Part shown: positions 43,835-52,625 of the stretch, piece after piece
Position numbering within the stretch: the stretch's first letter is position 1
Layout: each line of letters begins with the position of its first letter
The notes under the pieces: model-generated
What the model was told of the DNA's origin: nothing
Database searches by the model: none
What the model saw: the letters and a program-made list of their open reading frames with translations, nothing else
Program-made: the position numbers and the translations under genes
DNA from: Brachyspira sp. SAP_772
Lineage (GTDB): Bacteria > Spirochaetota > Brachyspiria > Brachyspirales > Brachyspiraceae
Reading direction: 5' to 3'
Assembly: GCF_009755885.1 (NCBI RefSeq)
Contig: NZ_VYIX01000002.1
Location: 124,001 to 188,000, forward strand
Length of the DNA: 64,000 nt

Positions 43835-46792
43835 TTAATAAAACATATCAGGGTTTTTAAAATCTTCTTTTAATTGTTCAAGAACATTATCATTTTTAGA
43901 AAAGCCATTTTTGGAACTATTTACTAATTCTTTTTCTAATTCTTCTATTTCCGTATCTATTTTATATTCTGATTCATTTTCATTCATTTTATTAACATCT
44001 TTATCATTATCATCATTATTAAATTCTTCTGTATCCAAATTTAATATTATATCATCAGGTTTTTCATCTTCAACTTCATCAACATTTGTAATAAATCCAG
44101 ACATAAGAGATTGGAATTTATTAAAGCTTTCACTCAATTTACTAGTAACCATAAAGAATTCATGATTACTTTTAGCGGTTTTTACAGATAATTCATTTAA
44201 GAAAGCCATAGTGCTAACAACCTCAGTAGCTCCAACACTATTAGCTTGAATAATCTCAGCAACCTCTTTGTTAATTTGGTCTAATAAAGTAATTTGACTA
44301 TCTACCACGTCACCGCTATTAATCTGTTCTCGGACATTTTCTTTTACACCCATAGTGATGTTATTTAAGTGTTTAATAGTTTCAAGTATATCTCTACCGC
44401 CTATTTCAAGCTCACTGTTTGCGGTATTAATTTCGGCAACAACCCTTGAAGTGTTCTCAGACATATCAAGTATATTTTCTAGAGATTTTCCGCTGTTATT
44501 AGCAAGTTCTACTGTTTCATCTATTCTCTTAGTAATAGTTTTAATGATGTTTGTAATAGTTTTTGTATTGTCTGCAGTATGTTCTGCAAGTAGTCTAATT
44601 TCATCAGCAACTACAGAGAAACCTCTACCTTGTTCTCCTGCATGTGCTGCTTCTATAGCTGCATTCATAGCCAAAAGGTTAGTTTGTTCAGCAATGCCTT
44701 GAATAACGTTAACTATCTCTTTAATTTGGTCAGAGCTTTCCTCAATACCCCTAACAGCCTCTATCACTTCATCTACCATATCTCCGCCGTCATGAGCATC
44801 TATAAGCAATTTCTTTGAGAATGAGTGTGCTTTTGTAATACTTTTTGCTACGCTTGTAATGTTGGATATCATCTCTTCTATAGAAGAAGATGTTTCCTCT
44901 ACTGCAGAAGCTTGTTTTTCCATATTATCACTTATTTTATAAATTGTCTGTAATAATTCCTCTACAGCAATAGAAGCTGATGAGAATGCATGTTTCTGCT
45001 GCTCTGAAGAGTTTGTCACATTTTTAATAGAATTAATAATGTTATTTACACTTGCTATGTTTTGTGTAATACTAGCACTCTGGTCATTTACCATTTGAGC
45101 ATTTGATTCTATTGCTTTGTCTATTAATTTTATTTCATTAAATACATTATTACTTTCTGTTTTTAAATTTCCTATGATGTCATCTAAACCATTAAGAAAT
45201 AAATTAAAGTTATATACTAATACTCCAATTTCATCATTATTTTTAGAATATATTCTTTTTCTTAAATCTCCCTTACCTCCTATAAGGCTTTTAGCAGATT
45301 CTGTAGCCGAATCTATTGGTTTAAATAATTGTCTTATAATATATAAATAAGTTCCTGAAACTACTAAGAATATTATTATAACTATAGATAATATTACGGA
45401 TATATCTCTTTCTATAGCAGAATTTTTAATTATACTAGTAAGATCTTTATAATATACAGCAATAACATTTAAATCTTTTATATAATACATTATAACCATA
45501 GTTCTATTGCCGTTTATATTGAGTATTGGAGTAACATAAAAATACTTATTACCTAATTGAGATCCAAATTCAGAAACATATCTCATTAAATTAGCTGATT
45601 TTACTCTTAATATTAAATTAGCATCTTCTAATATATTTTCTGATTCTGAGCTTAATAATACATCTTTTGTATTAAAATCATAATATATATATGATAAATC
45701 TGAAAGAGAAGTATTTGTAATCATATTGCTGTAATAATCATTTATACTAATGTCTGATATTATATATCCGATTTGAATGTCGTTTAGAGTTATTGGGTAG
45801 TGTGCAGATATATTAATATCATTTCTATCATTAGCTGTTATTGATACAAAAAAATCTCTTCTTATAGCATTATTTTCTAATAGCGGGTGAGCTGTTAAAC
45901 TATCTGCTGTTCTTAATGTATAAGCATTGTTATTAGAAGAGGCGTTTTTAGTTATACTTATCGAATAGGCAAGGTTTGAATCTAAAAACTCTCTATCCAT
46001 ATTTATATAAATTGCTTTATAATTATTTTTTGATACTCTATTTATATAAGACAATCTATTTTCTATTTCTGTTCTTAAGATATTTCTATTTTGAGTATAT
46101 CCATTTGAATAAATATTATTGATAATTCTATTATAAACATCTAAATCATCTCTTATACTATTATTTAATGAATATATATTATTATCTATTTTTACTATTT
46201 CATTTAATGTGTTATTAATGTAATTATTTATATACAAGTTTTCATTTACATTAATTGAATAGATTAAAAACACTAATACAACAGAAAAGAAAAAGAAATA
46301 GATAGTATATAAAATTTTAGTTGTAATAGGTATATAGAAAGTATTAATATTAACTTCTAGGTCTAATTTAAGTGTAGCTAATTTGAATGAAAGAAGAGTT
46401 AAAGAAACAGCACCGCCATTTACTAATAAACATGCAATCATCGCTATAATAGATGTATATACAAAAACATCTTTATTTAATATATTGTATAAAACTATTT
46501 CTAAGAATGAACTAATTATAGAAGTTGCTGTAAATAGTCTTATAGTTTTTCTAGCTATTTGTATATTTATTCCATTTTTCCAAATTTCGAAGTATTTTAA
46601 TATTGATACTACAGAAAATACAGTTGCTATTATTTTAATACCGTAGAAAGGAATCTTATGACTGTATACAAAAAAGTATAATATAATATACCATATAGGC
46701 AGGTTTATTATTATATATGTAAAAATAAGCTGCATTTTTAGAGAGAATATAGTTTTTTGTTGAGGTTTTTCTACAGCCATAGAATAATCCAT
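43835..46792 (-). CDS. Methyl-accepting chemotaxis protein with five-helix N-terminal module
   Basis: This 985-residue chemoreceptor is unusual: the first 182 residues contain five predicted membrane helices before the sensory domain (about 183-455, Cache-like position, Asn-rich). TM6 lies near 456-485, then a HAMP domain ([15 protein letters not shown]). The signalling hairpin is [18 protein letters not shown] near 705-722. A long acidic tail follows ([18 protein letters not shown]). It likely transmits to CheA/CheW and controls periplasmic flagella. The ligand cannot be inferred. It lies downstream of flgG-like and murA on the same strand. Confidence 0.9.
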   Translation of the reverse strand: MDYSMAVEKPQQKTIFSLKMQLIFTYIIINLPIWYIILYFFVYSHKIPFYGIKIIATVFSVVSILKYFEIWKNGINIQIARKTIRLFTATSIISSFLEIVLYNILNKDVFVYTSIIAMIACLLVNGGAVSLTLLSFKLATLKLDLEVNINTFYIPITTKILYTIYFFFFSVVLVFLIYSINVNENLYINNYINNTLNEIVKIDNNIYSLNNSIRDDLDVYNRIINNIYSNGYTQNRNILRTEIENRLSYINRVSKNNYKAIYINMDREFLDSNLAYSISITKNASSNNNAYTLRTADSLTAHPLLENNAIRRDFFVSITANDRNDINISAHYPITLNDIQIGYIISDISINDYYSNMITNTSLSDLSYIYYDFNTKDVLLSSESENILEDANLILRVKSANLMRYVSEFGSQLGNKYFYVTPILNINGNRTMVIMYYIKDLNVIAVYYKDLTSIIKNSAIERDISVILSIVIIIFLVVSGTYLYIIRQLFKPIDSATESAKSLIGGKGDLRKRIYSKNNDEIGVLVYNFNLFLNGLDDIIGNLKTESNNVFNEIKLIDKAIESNAQMVNDQSASITQNIASVNNIINSIKNVTNSSEQQKHAFSSASIAVEELLQTIYKISDNMEKQASAVEETSSSIEEMISNITSVAKSITKAHSFSKKLLIDAHDGGDMVDEVIEAVRGIEESSDQIKEIVNVIQGIAEQTNLLAMNAAIEAAHAGEQGRGFSVVADEIRLLAEHTADNTKTITNIIKTITKRIDETVELANNSGKSLENILDMSENTSRVVAEINTANSELEIGGRDILETIKHLNNITMGVKENVREQINSGDVVDSQITLLDQINKEVAEIIQANSVGATEVVSTMAFLNELSVKTAKSNHEFFMVTSKLSESFNKFQSLMSGFITNVDEVEDEKPDDIILNLDTEEFNNDDNDKDVNKMNENESEYKIDTEIEELEKELVNSSKNGFSKNDNVLEQLKEDFKNPDMFY

Positions 46793-46854
46793 TCCTTTTA
46801 TATAATTTTAGATATTATTATACATTATCGTACAATTTTTATCAAAATATTAAT

Positions 46855-47703
46855 TTACACTCTTCCAACCTCATTAACTACTCTTCCTATTAGAGTGTCA
46901 TGTGTTGTTATAGTTTTTGAGTTCAATTCATAAGCACGCTGAACTTCTATCATTCTAACCATTTCATTTATAGGGTTTACATTGCTCATTTCCAAAAATC
47001 TTGATAATACTTTAGGTCTGTCTACGCCTTTTTGAGCTATATAGGCAGGACCGCTGATGTCTGTATCTACCCAGAATGAATCACCTTCTTTTTTAAGGTA
47101 TCTTTCATTTTCAAAGCGAACTATTTTGAGTGTGTCAAGTATTTCTTCATCTTCCCATTCATTATCATTAAACTGAACAAAGTCTTCGTTGTCTTGATAT
47201 CTTCTGTTAATGCTAATTCTTCCTTCTTCATCTATATTGAAGTTGTTAGTTTTTATTTGTATATAACCATTTTCACCCATTACTTTGTAGCCATGTTTTG
47301 TAACGAGATAATTATCTTTATCAATTAAAAAGCTTCCGTTTCTAGTGTATCTTTCACCGTGCGGGGTTTCAACTGCAAAAAATCCTTTATCGCCCAAAGC
47401 TATATCAAGCTGATTACCAGTTTCTCTTAAAGAACCTTGCTCCCACTCTGTAAAAACTTCATTTACTTCCACACCAGTACCAAGTCTTCCAACATAAGGT
47501 CTTATATCTGTAGAACCAAGAGGAAATATTACAACCCCATCATCTTCAGTTCTAGCAGCCATCATTTCTGGAAAAGCTTTGAAAGTAGCAGTGTCTCTTT
47601 TAAAACCCGGTTTGTCAACATTAGCCAAATTGTTAGCCACAACATCAAGTCTATATTGTTCGGCTATCATTCCGCTTGCACCTGTATAAACTCCTCTAAC
47701 CAT
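46855..47703 (-). CDS. flgG: Flagellar basal-body rod/hook protein, FlgG/FlgF-like
   Basis: This 282-residue protein has the flagellar rod N-terminal motif GVYTGASGMIAEQYRLDVVANNLAN (residues 4-28, NNLANVDKPGFKRD), a central domain with LDIALGDKGFFAVETPHG and RYTRNGSFLIDKDN, and a C-terminal helix VNPINEMVRMIEVQRAYELNSK. It polymerises in the distal rod of the spirochaete periplasmic flagellum. FlgF (FlhO) versus FlgG (FlhP) cannot be separated with confidence. It is encoded directly after murA. Confidence 0.85.
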   Translation of the reverse strand: MVRGVYTGASGMIAEQYRLDVVANNLANVDKPGFKRDTATFKAFPEMMAARTEDDGVVIFPLGSTDIRPYVGRLGTGVEVNEVFTEWEQGSLRETGNQLDIALGDKGFFAVETPHGERYTRNGSFLIDKDNYLVTKHGYKVMGENGYIQIKTNNFNIDEEGRISINRRYQDNEDFVQFNDNEWEDEEILDTLKIVRFENERYLKKEGDSFWVDTDISGPAYIAQKGVDRPKVLSRFLEMSNVNPINEMVRMIEVQRAYELNSKTITTHDTLIGRVVNEVGRV

Positions 47704-47720
47704 TTATATATCCCCCTTTT

Positions 47721-48998
47721 TTATAAAATGTCATCTTTTTCTTTTGCTGTTTTTATATTAATTTTGTTTAATTTATTTACAAAGTCTTCATAGCCTCTTT
47801 CTATGTGGTATATTCTGTGAAGGTCTGTAACGCCCTCTGCCACAGCACCTGCAATAACTAATGCAGCACCAGCACGTAAATCACTAGCCTGTACATCAGC
47901 ACCAGAAAGTTTGTATCCTCCGTTTACAACAATGCTAGGCTCATACAATTCTATATTAGCACCCATACGTATTAATTCTGGTACATTGCTGAATCTATCT
48001 GGGTAAATAGTCTCTTTTATCTTGCTTGAACCTTTTATTGTGCAGGCTAAAGTTGTAAATATGGCCTGCAAATCTGTTGGAAAGCCCGGATATGGAAGTG
48101 TTTCTATTTCAAAAGGCTTTAATTCTTTATTTGATGCATCTATTTCTATAGTTGATTTTGTGGTCTTTATATCACAGCCTATAGAAGAGAGTAAATCCAA
48201 TACATAAGTTAAATGCTCTGGATTAGTATTTTCTAATTTTAATTTACCTCTTCCAGCGGCAGCCATTGCCAAAAAAGTGCCTGTTTCTATTCTATCTGGT
48301 ATCACTTCAAACTCTACGCCTTTCAAATAATCAACGCCTTCTATTGTGAGAGTAGAAGTTCCTATTCCTTCAATTTTTGCTCCCATAGCTTTTAATAGCT
48401 CTGCTAAGTTTGTGCATTCTGGCTCTCTTGCTGCATTTCTTATAATTGTTTTACCTTTAGCCAAAGCAGCAGCCATCATAACATTATCTGTACCCAAAAC
48501 AGTGGGACCATTTTTTCCAGATAAGTTTATATCAGCACCTATTAAATTTTCTTTTACGCTAGCATCAATATAACCGGCGGTGATATCAATCTTAGCCCCT
48601 AATGCTTCCATTCCTTTCAGATGCAAATCTATTGGTCTTGGACCAAAAGCACAGCCGCCGGGGTATGAAACCTTACAATGTTTACGTTTTGCAAGAAGAG
48701 GACCAAGCACTATAATAGATCCTCTCATTTTTTTTACTAATTTGTATGGAGCTTCATCGCTTTTGCCGTTTTGGGATATTATTACAGTAGTGTTGTTTTT
48801 AAAATCAACTTTCTTTCCCAATGGTTCTAATATATTTATTAATACCTGCACATCAACCAAATCTGGCACATTATGAAGTGTTACAGGTTCATCAGTAAGT
48901 ATTGAAGCTACCAAAAGAGGAAGTGATGCATTTTTAGAACCAGAAATTTTTACTGTTCCATTAATATTTTTAGAGCCTTCTATGGTGTATTTAAACAT
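47721..48998 (-). CDS. murA: UDP-N-acetylglucosamine 1-carboxyvinyltransferase
   Basis: MurA makes the first committed peptidoglycan precursor by adding enolpyruvate from PEP. The 425 residues contain GSKNASLPLLVASILTDEP near 18-36, the nucleophilic Cys in PGGCAFGPRPIDLHL near 115 (fosfomycin-sensitive type), GTDNVMMAAALAKG near 168 and FPTDLQ near 310. It is the first gene of a minus-strand transcript with flgG-like 17 bp downstream, which couples a wall enzyme and a flagellar protein. The ATG at 48998 is preceded by GGGGGAAG. Confidence 0.96.
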   Translation of the reverse strand: MFKYTIEGSKNINGTVKISGSKNASLPLLVASILTDEPVTLHNVPDLVDVQVLINILEPLGKKVDFKNNTTVIISQNGKSDEAPYKLVKKMRGSIIVLGPLLAKRKHCKVSYPGGCAFGPRPIDLHLKGMEALGAKIDITAGYIDASVKENLIGADINLSGKNGPTVLGTDNVMMAAALAKGKTIIRNAAREPECTNLAELLKAMGAKIEGIGTSTLTIEGVDYLKGVEFEVIPDRIETGTFLAMAAAGRGKLKLENTNPEHLTYVLDLLSSIGCDIKTTKSTIEIDASNKELKPFEIETLPYPGFPTDLQAIFTTLACTIKGSSKIKETIYPDRFSNVPELIRMGANIELYEPSIVVNGGYKLSGADVQASDLRAGAALVIAGAVAEGVTDLHRIYHIERGYEDFVNKLNKINIKTAKEKDDIL

Positions 48999-49115
48999 TC
49001 TTCCCCCTATTTTTTATATTATACTATCTTAGTTTTTCGGTATAATAGCAAAATGCTTAATTATTTTTTATTATGTAAATTATTAAAAAAATAAAATTAA
49101 ACTTTGAAAAAGCTA

Positions 49116-49144
49116 TTGACATTTAAATATGGTTGTGTTATAAT
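49116..49144 (+). promoter_or_regulatory. Consensus promoter of the tRNA-Gly gene
   Basis: TTGACA at 49116-49121 and TATAAT at 49139-49144 with a 17-bp spacer, 16 bp upstream of the tRNA. Confidence 0.8.
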
Positions 49145-49160
49145 ATTTTTCAAGTCTAAT

Positions 49161-49233
49161 GCGGGAATAACTCAGTTGGTAGAGTTTCTGCTTGCCATGC
49201 AGACTGTCGCGGGTTCGAGTCCCGTTTCCCGCT
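49161..49233 (+). tRNA. tRNA-Gly (anticodon GCC)
   Basis: A 73-nt cloverleaf: acceptor arm GCGGGAA pairs with TTCCCGC, discriminator T, D-loop with AGTTGGTAGA, anticodon loop CTTGCCATG with GCC at 34-36, and T-arm GGGTTCGAGTCCC. The 3' CCA is not encoded (CA only follows), so it must be added after transcription. Confidence 0.95.
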
Positions 49234-49241
49234 CATCAGAT

Positions 49242-49284
49242 AACCCTCGATAGAATTATTTCTGTTGAGGGTTTTTTAATTTTT
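49242..49284 (+). terminator. Terminator downstream of tRNA-Gly
   Basis: AACCCTC...AGAA pairs with TTCT...GAGGGTT around an internal GAT/GTT loop and is followed by TTTTAATTTTTT. The tig start lies 20 bp beyond, so tig may depend on read-through or an undetected promoter. Confidence 0.75.
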
Positions 49285-49304
49285 TATATAAAGGTTGTAT
49301 ATCA

Positions 49305-50615
49305 ATGGAAATTAAAGATTTTAACTTCGAAACTTCTACAGATGATAAGGATTTAGTTACTCTAAAAGTTGTTGTTTCTAAAGATGCTTATAATAAAGAA
49401 TTAGAAAAACAAATTGAATATTATAAACCTAAAGTTAATATTAAAGGTTTTAGAATTGGACATGCTCCTAACAATATTATACTTTCTAGATATAGAGAAG
49501 GTTTGGAATCTGCTACTAATGAAGTTATGATAGAAAATGTTTGGAATACTTACAGCGATGAAAAAAATGCTAAATGTATTGCTACTCCTAAACTTTCATA
49601 CATGGAAAATAAAGATGATGGTCTTCATCTTACTTATGAATATTATCCTCTTCCTGATATCTCTTTACCTGAACTTTCATCTATCACTCTCGAAAAAAAT
49701 AAATATGATGTTGATGATGAGGCTGTTGAAAAAGCATATAAATTATCTTTACAGAGATTTTCTCCTTTTGAAGAGAGCGAATTAAAATCTGAGCTTGGTG
49801 ATAAAGTATATGTAAAAATTGAGTTTGATGATGAAGAGAATAAAAAATATAATAAAGAATTAACTGTTATAGCTACAGACAACGAGAATGAAACTATATT
49901 TGCTAAAAATGCTGTAGATGTTAAAAAAGGTGATAAAAAACTTTTAACTACATATGTTAATGGCAGAGAAGCTACTTTGATTATGGAAATATTAAAAGTA
50001 GAAAAGCCAAATGTTAAAGATGACTCTAAAGAAGAGGAAGTAAAAAAAGTAAAAGAGAGCTTAAAAGAACAGTTAGTTAGAAGAGCAGAAGCTAGAGCAG
50101 ATTCTGAGCTTATAAATGATGCTATATTTAATAAAATGTTAGAGCTTGTGAAAGTTGATATACCTAAAGGCTATTATGAAATGGAATTAGATAGATCTTT
50201 AGAAGACTTTGAAAGACAAGTTTCTGGAAACGGAATGACTAAAACAGATTTCTTTATTTCTGTTGGTAAAAAAGAAGAAGATATTAAAAAAGAATATGAA
50301 GAGAATGTTAAAAAACAAATTAGTTTTGATTTAATTATGGCTAAGTTTGCTGATGTTTATAAAGATTCTCTTAACATAAATGAAGATAAAGCTAAAGAAT
50401 ATGCTAATAGACTTTATCAATATCAAAGCTATTTAGGATTATCAAAAAGACCTAAAGAAGAGCAGCAAAACATTATTAATCATATAATGAAAGAGGCAGA
50501 AAACAGAGCTGTATCAGAGGCTATATTAGATTATATAAAAGAGCATATCAATATCACAGAAAAAGATGCTGGAAGATTTGTTGCTAATGAAAATGATCTT
50601 TGGGCTGGTTATTAA
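49305..50615 (+). CDS. tig: Trigger factor
   Basis: This 436-residue ribosome-associated chaperone and prolyl isomerase captures nascent chains at the exit tunnel. The ribosome-binding signature GFRIGHAPNNIILSRY lies near residues 44-59 (GFRxGxxP). The middle FKBP domain (about 150-235, LGDKVYVKIEFDD) is shortened and diverged. A long helical C-terminal domain follows, ending AGRFVANENDLWAGY. clpP follows after 25 bp, the usual tig-clpP arrangement. Confidence 0.93.
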   Translation: MEIKDFNFETSTDDKDLVTLKVVVSKDAYNKELEKQIEYYKPKVNIKGFRIGHAPNNIILSRYREGLESATNEVMIENVWNTYSDEKNAKCIATPKLSYMENKDDGLHLTYEYYPLPDISLPELSSITLEKNKYDVDDEAVEKAYKLSLQRFSPFEESELKSELGDKVYVKIEFDDEENKKYNKELTVIATDNENETIFAKNAVDVKKGDKKLLTTYVNGREATLIMEILKVEKPNVKDDSKEEEVKKVKESLKEQLVRRAEARADSELINDAIFNKMLELVKVDIPKGYYEMELDRSLEDFERQVSGNGMTKTDFFISVGKKEEDIKKEYEENVKKQISFDLIMAKFADVYKDSLNINEDKAKEYANRLYQYQSYLGLSKRPKEEQQNIINHIMKEAENRAVSEAILDYIKEHINITEKDAGRFVANENDLWAGY

Positions 50616-50640
50616 TTTTTAGATAATTTAAAAAGGGTTT

Positions 50641-51273
50641 ATGATGAATAAATTTGATAGAGTTGACAAAAAATATATAGAAAAAAGCTATATGACTATA
50701 CCTTATGTTATAGAACAAACAAGCAGAGGCGAGCGTTCTTATGACATTTATTCAAGACTTTTAAAAGATAGAATTATATTCTTGGGCGGAGAGATTAATG
50801 ATGATGTGGCAAATGTTGTAATAGCTCAGTTGTTGTTTTTGGAATCAGCTGACCCCGAAAAAGATATTTCTTTATATATAAATAGTCCCGGAGGAGTTGT
50901 TACTGCTGCTTTGGGTATGTATGACACTATGCAATATGTAAAGCCTGATGTTGCTACTTTATGTGTTGGTCAGGCTGCTTCTGCTGGTGCTTTACTTCTT
51001 GCAGGCGGTGCTAGCGGTAAGAGATTTGCTACTGTAAACTCTAGAATTATGATACACCAACCTTCCGGCGGTTCTAGAGGTATGGTTACTGATATGGAAA
51101 TACAATTAAGAGAAACTATCAGATTAAAAGCTATATTGAATGACATATTTGTTAAGCATACTGGTCAGGAACTTAAAAAACTTGAAGCTGATATGGATAG
51201 AGATTATTTTATGAGTGCCGAAGAAGCTAAAGAGTATGGCATTATAGATAAAGTTTTCTCAAGCAGAGAGTAA
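50641..51273 (+). CDS. clpP: ATP-dependent Clp protease proteolytic subunit
   Basis: This serine protease (210 residues) forms the two-ring proteolytic chamber with ClpA/ClpX. Catalytic residues are Ser in [14 protein letters not shown] near 114, His in MIHQPSGG near 139 and Asp in [19 protein letters not shown] near 187. [19 protein letters not shown] near 80 is conserved. It is preceded by AAAAGGG, and MM or the second Met could be the start. Confidence 0.97.
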   Translation: MMNKFDRVDKKYIEKSYMTIPYVIEQTSRGERSYDIYSRLLKDRIIFLGGEINDDVANVVIAQLLFLESADPEKDISLYINSPGGVVTAALGMYDTMQYVKPDVATLCVGQAASAGALLLAGGASGKRFATVNSRIMIHQPSGGSRGMVTDMEIQLRETIRLKAILNDIFVKHTGQELKKLEADMDRDYFMSAEEAKEYGIIDKVFSSRE

Positions 51274-51366
51274 TTTATATACAAGTTTTTTATTGTATTA
51301 GAAATTTAATCAAAATTTAAAACCTTTTATAATTATATATTCTCCATTAATTATAATATGATGCTG

Positions 51367-51440
51367 TCAGAGTCTCTAAAATATGAATCTTTGATTTTAA
51401 CAAGTTTGTAATTTTCAAATTAAAAATATTGAGGCTCTGA
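51367..51440. repeat. Long-loop inverted repeat downstream of clpP
   Basis: TCAGAGTCTC (51367-51376) pairs with GAGGCTCTGA (51431-51440) with one G-T pair around 54 bp. A T-rich stretch follows at 51453. It could be a late terminator or part of a small RNA. The rest of the 51274-51580 gap shows nothing else. Confidence 0.4.
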
Positions 51441-51579
51441 TAAACATTAATAATTTTTTATTTTCTTCACTAACAACTTTAACAACTTTGCATTCAAAAG
51501 TAAAATATAATATATCTTTATAATAATAAAAACAAATTTGTTTGCTTATTTTACAAGCTAAATTTTAATATATGTAATG

Positions 51580-51607
51580 TTGACAATAATTAATTTTTTT
51601 GTACTAT
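51580..51607 (+). promoter_or_regulatory. Promoter of the phoH-pgpH-ybeY-tlyC operon
   Basis: TTGACA at 51580-51585 and TACTAT at 51602-51607 with a 16-bp spacer. It would place transcription start just before the Shine-Dalgarno at 51628. Confidence 0.5.
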
Positions 51608-51639
51608 ATATAATACAATAAGAATTTAAGGATAAAAAG

Positions 51640-52602
51640 ATAAATAAAAAAAGATTAGACAATAAAGTAAAGTTTAAAGATTATGATGCATATATTTCTA
51701 TTTGCGGTGCAGAGGATAAAAATCTTCAAGCTTTAGAGAATAAATTTAATGTTTCAATATATCCGAAAGGAAATGAATTAACTATAGAGGGTGATTATTC
51801 AAATATAGAAGATACCCTAAAGGTAATATATATACTTAAAGACATGTATATCTCTAATACAGAAATTTCTTTAGAAAAGGTTATTAATATATCGGACAAT
51901 GTATTTAAAGAGCGTGAGAGTTCTTTAATTAATATGCGTATAAAATTGCCATACCTTGGAAGAAACATAGAGATGAAAACCATATCTCAGGGTGAATATT
52001 TAGAGAAGATGATTTTTAATGATATAGTTTTTTCTACAGGTGCTGCAGGCACTGGTAAAACATTTTTATCTGTTGCTTATGGTATAAGTTTGCTTGCAGA
52101 AAATAAAATTGAACGTATGATAATAACTAGACCTGTTGTTGAGGCGGGGGAGAGTTTAGGATATTTGCCGGGTGATTTTAAAGAAAAGATTTCTCCGTAT
52201 ATGAGACCTGTATATGATGCCTTGTATAGTCTTTTGTCTAGTGATATAATATTAAGATACACAGAAGAGAACAAAATAGAAGTAGCTCCTTTAGCTTATA
52301 TGAGGGGAAGAACTTTAAGCAGGGCGTTTATAATACTTGATGAGGCACAGAATACTACGGTTGCTCAGATGAAAATGTTTTTAAGTAGAATAGGTGAAAA
52401 GTCTAAGGCTGTTATTACTGGAGATATTACTCAAAGTGATTTGCCTAAAAATGTAAAATCTGGTTTGGAGCATTCTATTAAAATATTAAAAAATATAGAA
52501 GGTATAGCTTTTCATCATTTTGATAAAAAAGATGTAATAAGGCATAGGTTGGTTTCTAAGATATTAGAAGCTTATGATAATGCTGATAACATAAAGATGT
52601 AA
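51640..52602 (+). CDS. phoH: PhoH-family ATPase with probable ATA start codon
   Basis: PhoH proteins are P-loop NTPases linked to RNA/ribosome maturation. From the ATA at 51640 the product is 320 residues, the normal length. The N-terminal region (KFKDYDAYISICGAEDKNLQ) resembles the PhoH N-terminal domain. The ATPase has GAAGTGKTFLSVAYG near 136, MIITRPVVEAGESLGYLPGD near 161 and ILDEAQNTT near 233. The only in-frame ATG (51844) would remove that first domain. AAGGA at 51628-51632 lies 7 bp before the ATA. No ATG, GTG or TTG occurs in frame before 51844 after the stop at 51619. Confidence 0.85.
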   Translation: MNKKRLDNKVKFKDYDAYISICGAEDKNLQALENKFNVSIYPKGNELTIEGDYSNIEDTLKVIYILKDMYISNTEISLEKVINISDNVFKERESSLINMRIKLPYLGRNIEMKTISQGEYLEKMIFNDIVFSTGAAGTGKTFLSVAYGISLLAENKIERMIITRPVVEAGESLGYLPGDFKEKISPYMRPVYDALYSLLSSDIILRYTEENKIEVAPLAYMRGRTLSRAFIILDEAQNTTVAQMKMFLSRIGEKSKAVITGDITQSDLPKNVKSGLEHSIKILKNIEGIAFHHFDKKDVIRHRLVSKILEAYDNADNIKM

Positions 52603-52625
52603 AAATTATATGGATAAAATTTATT

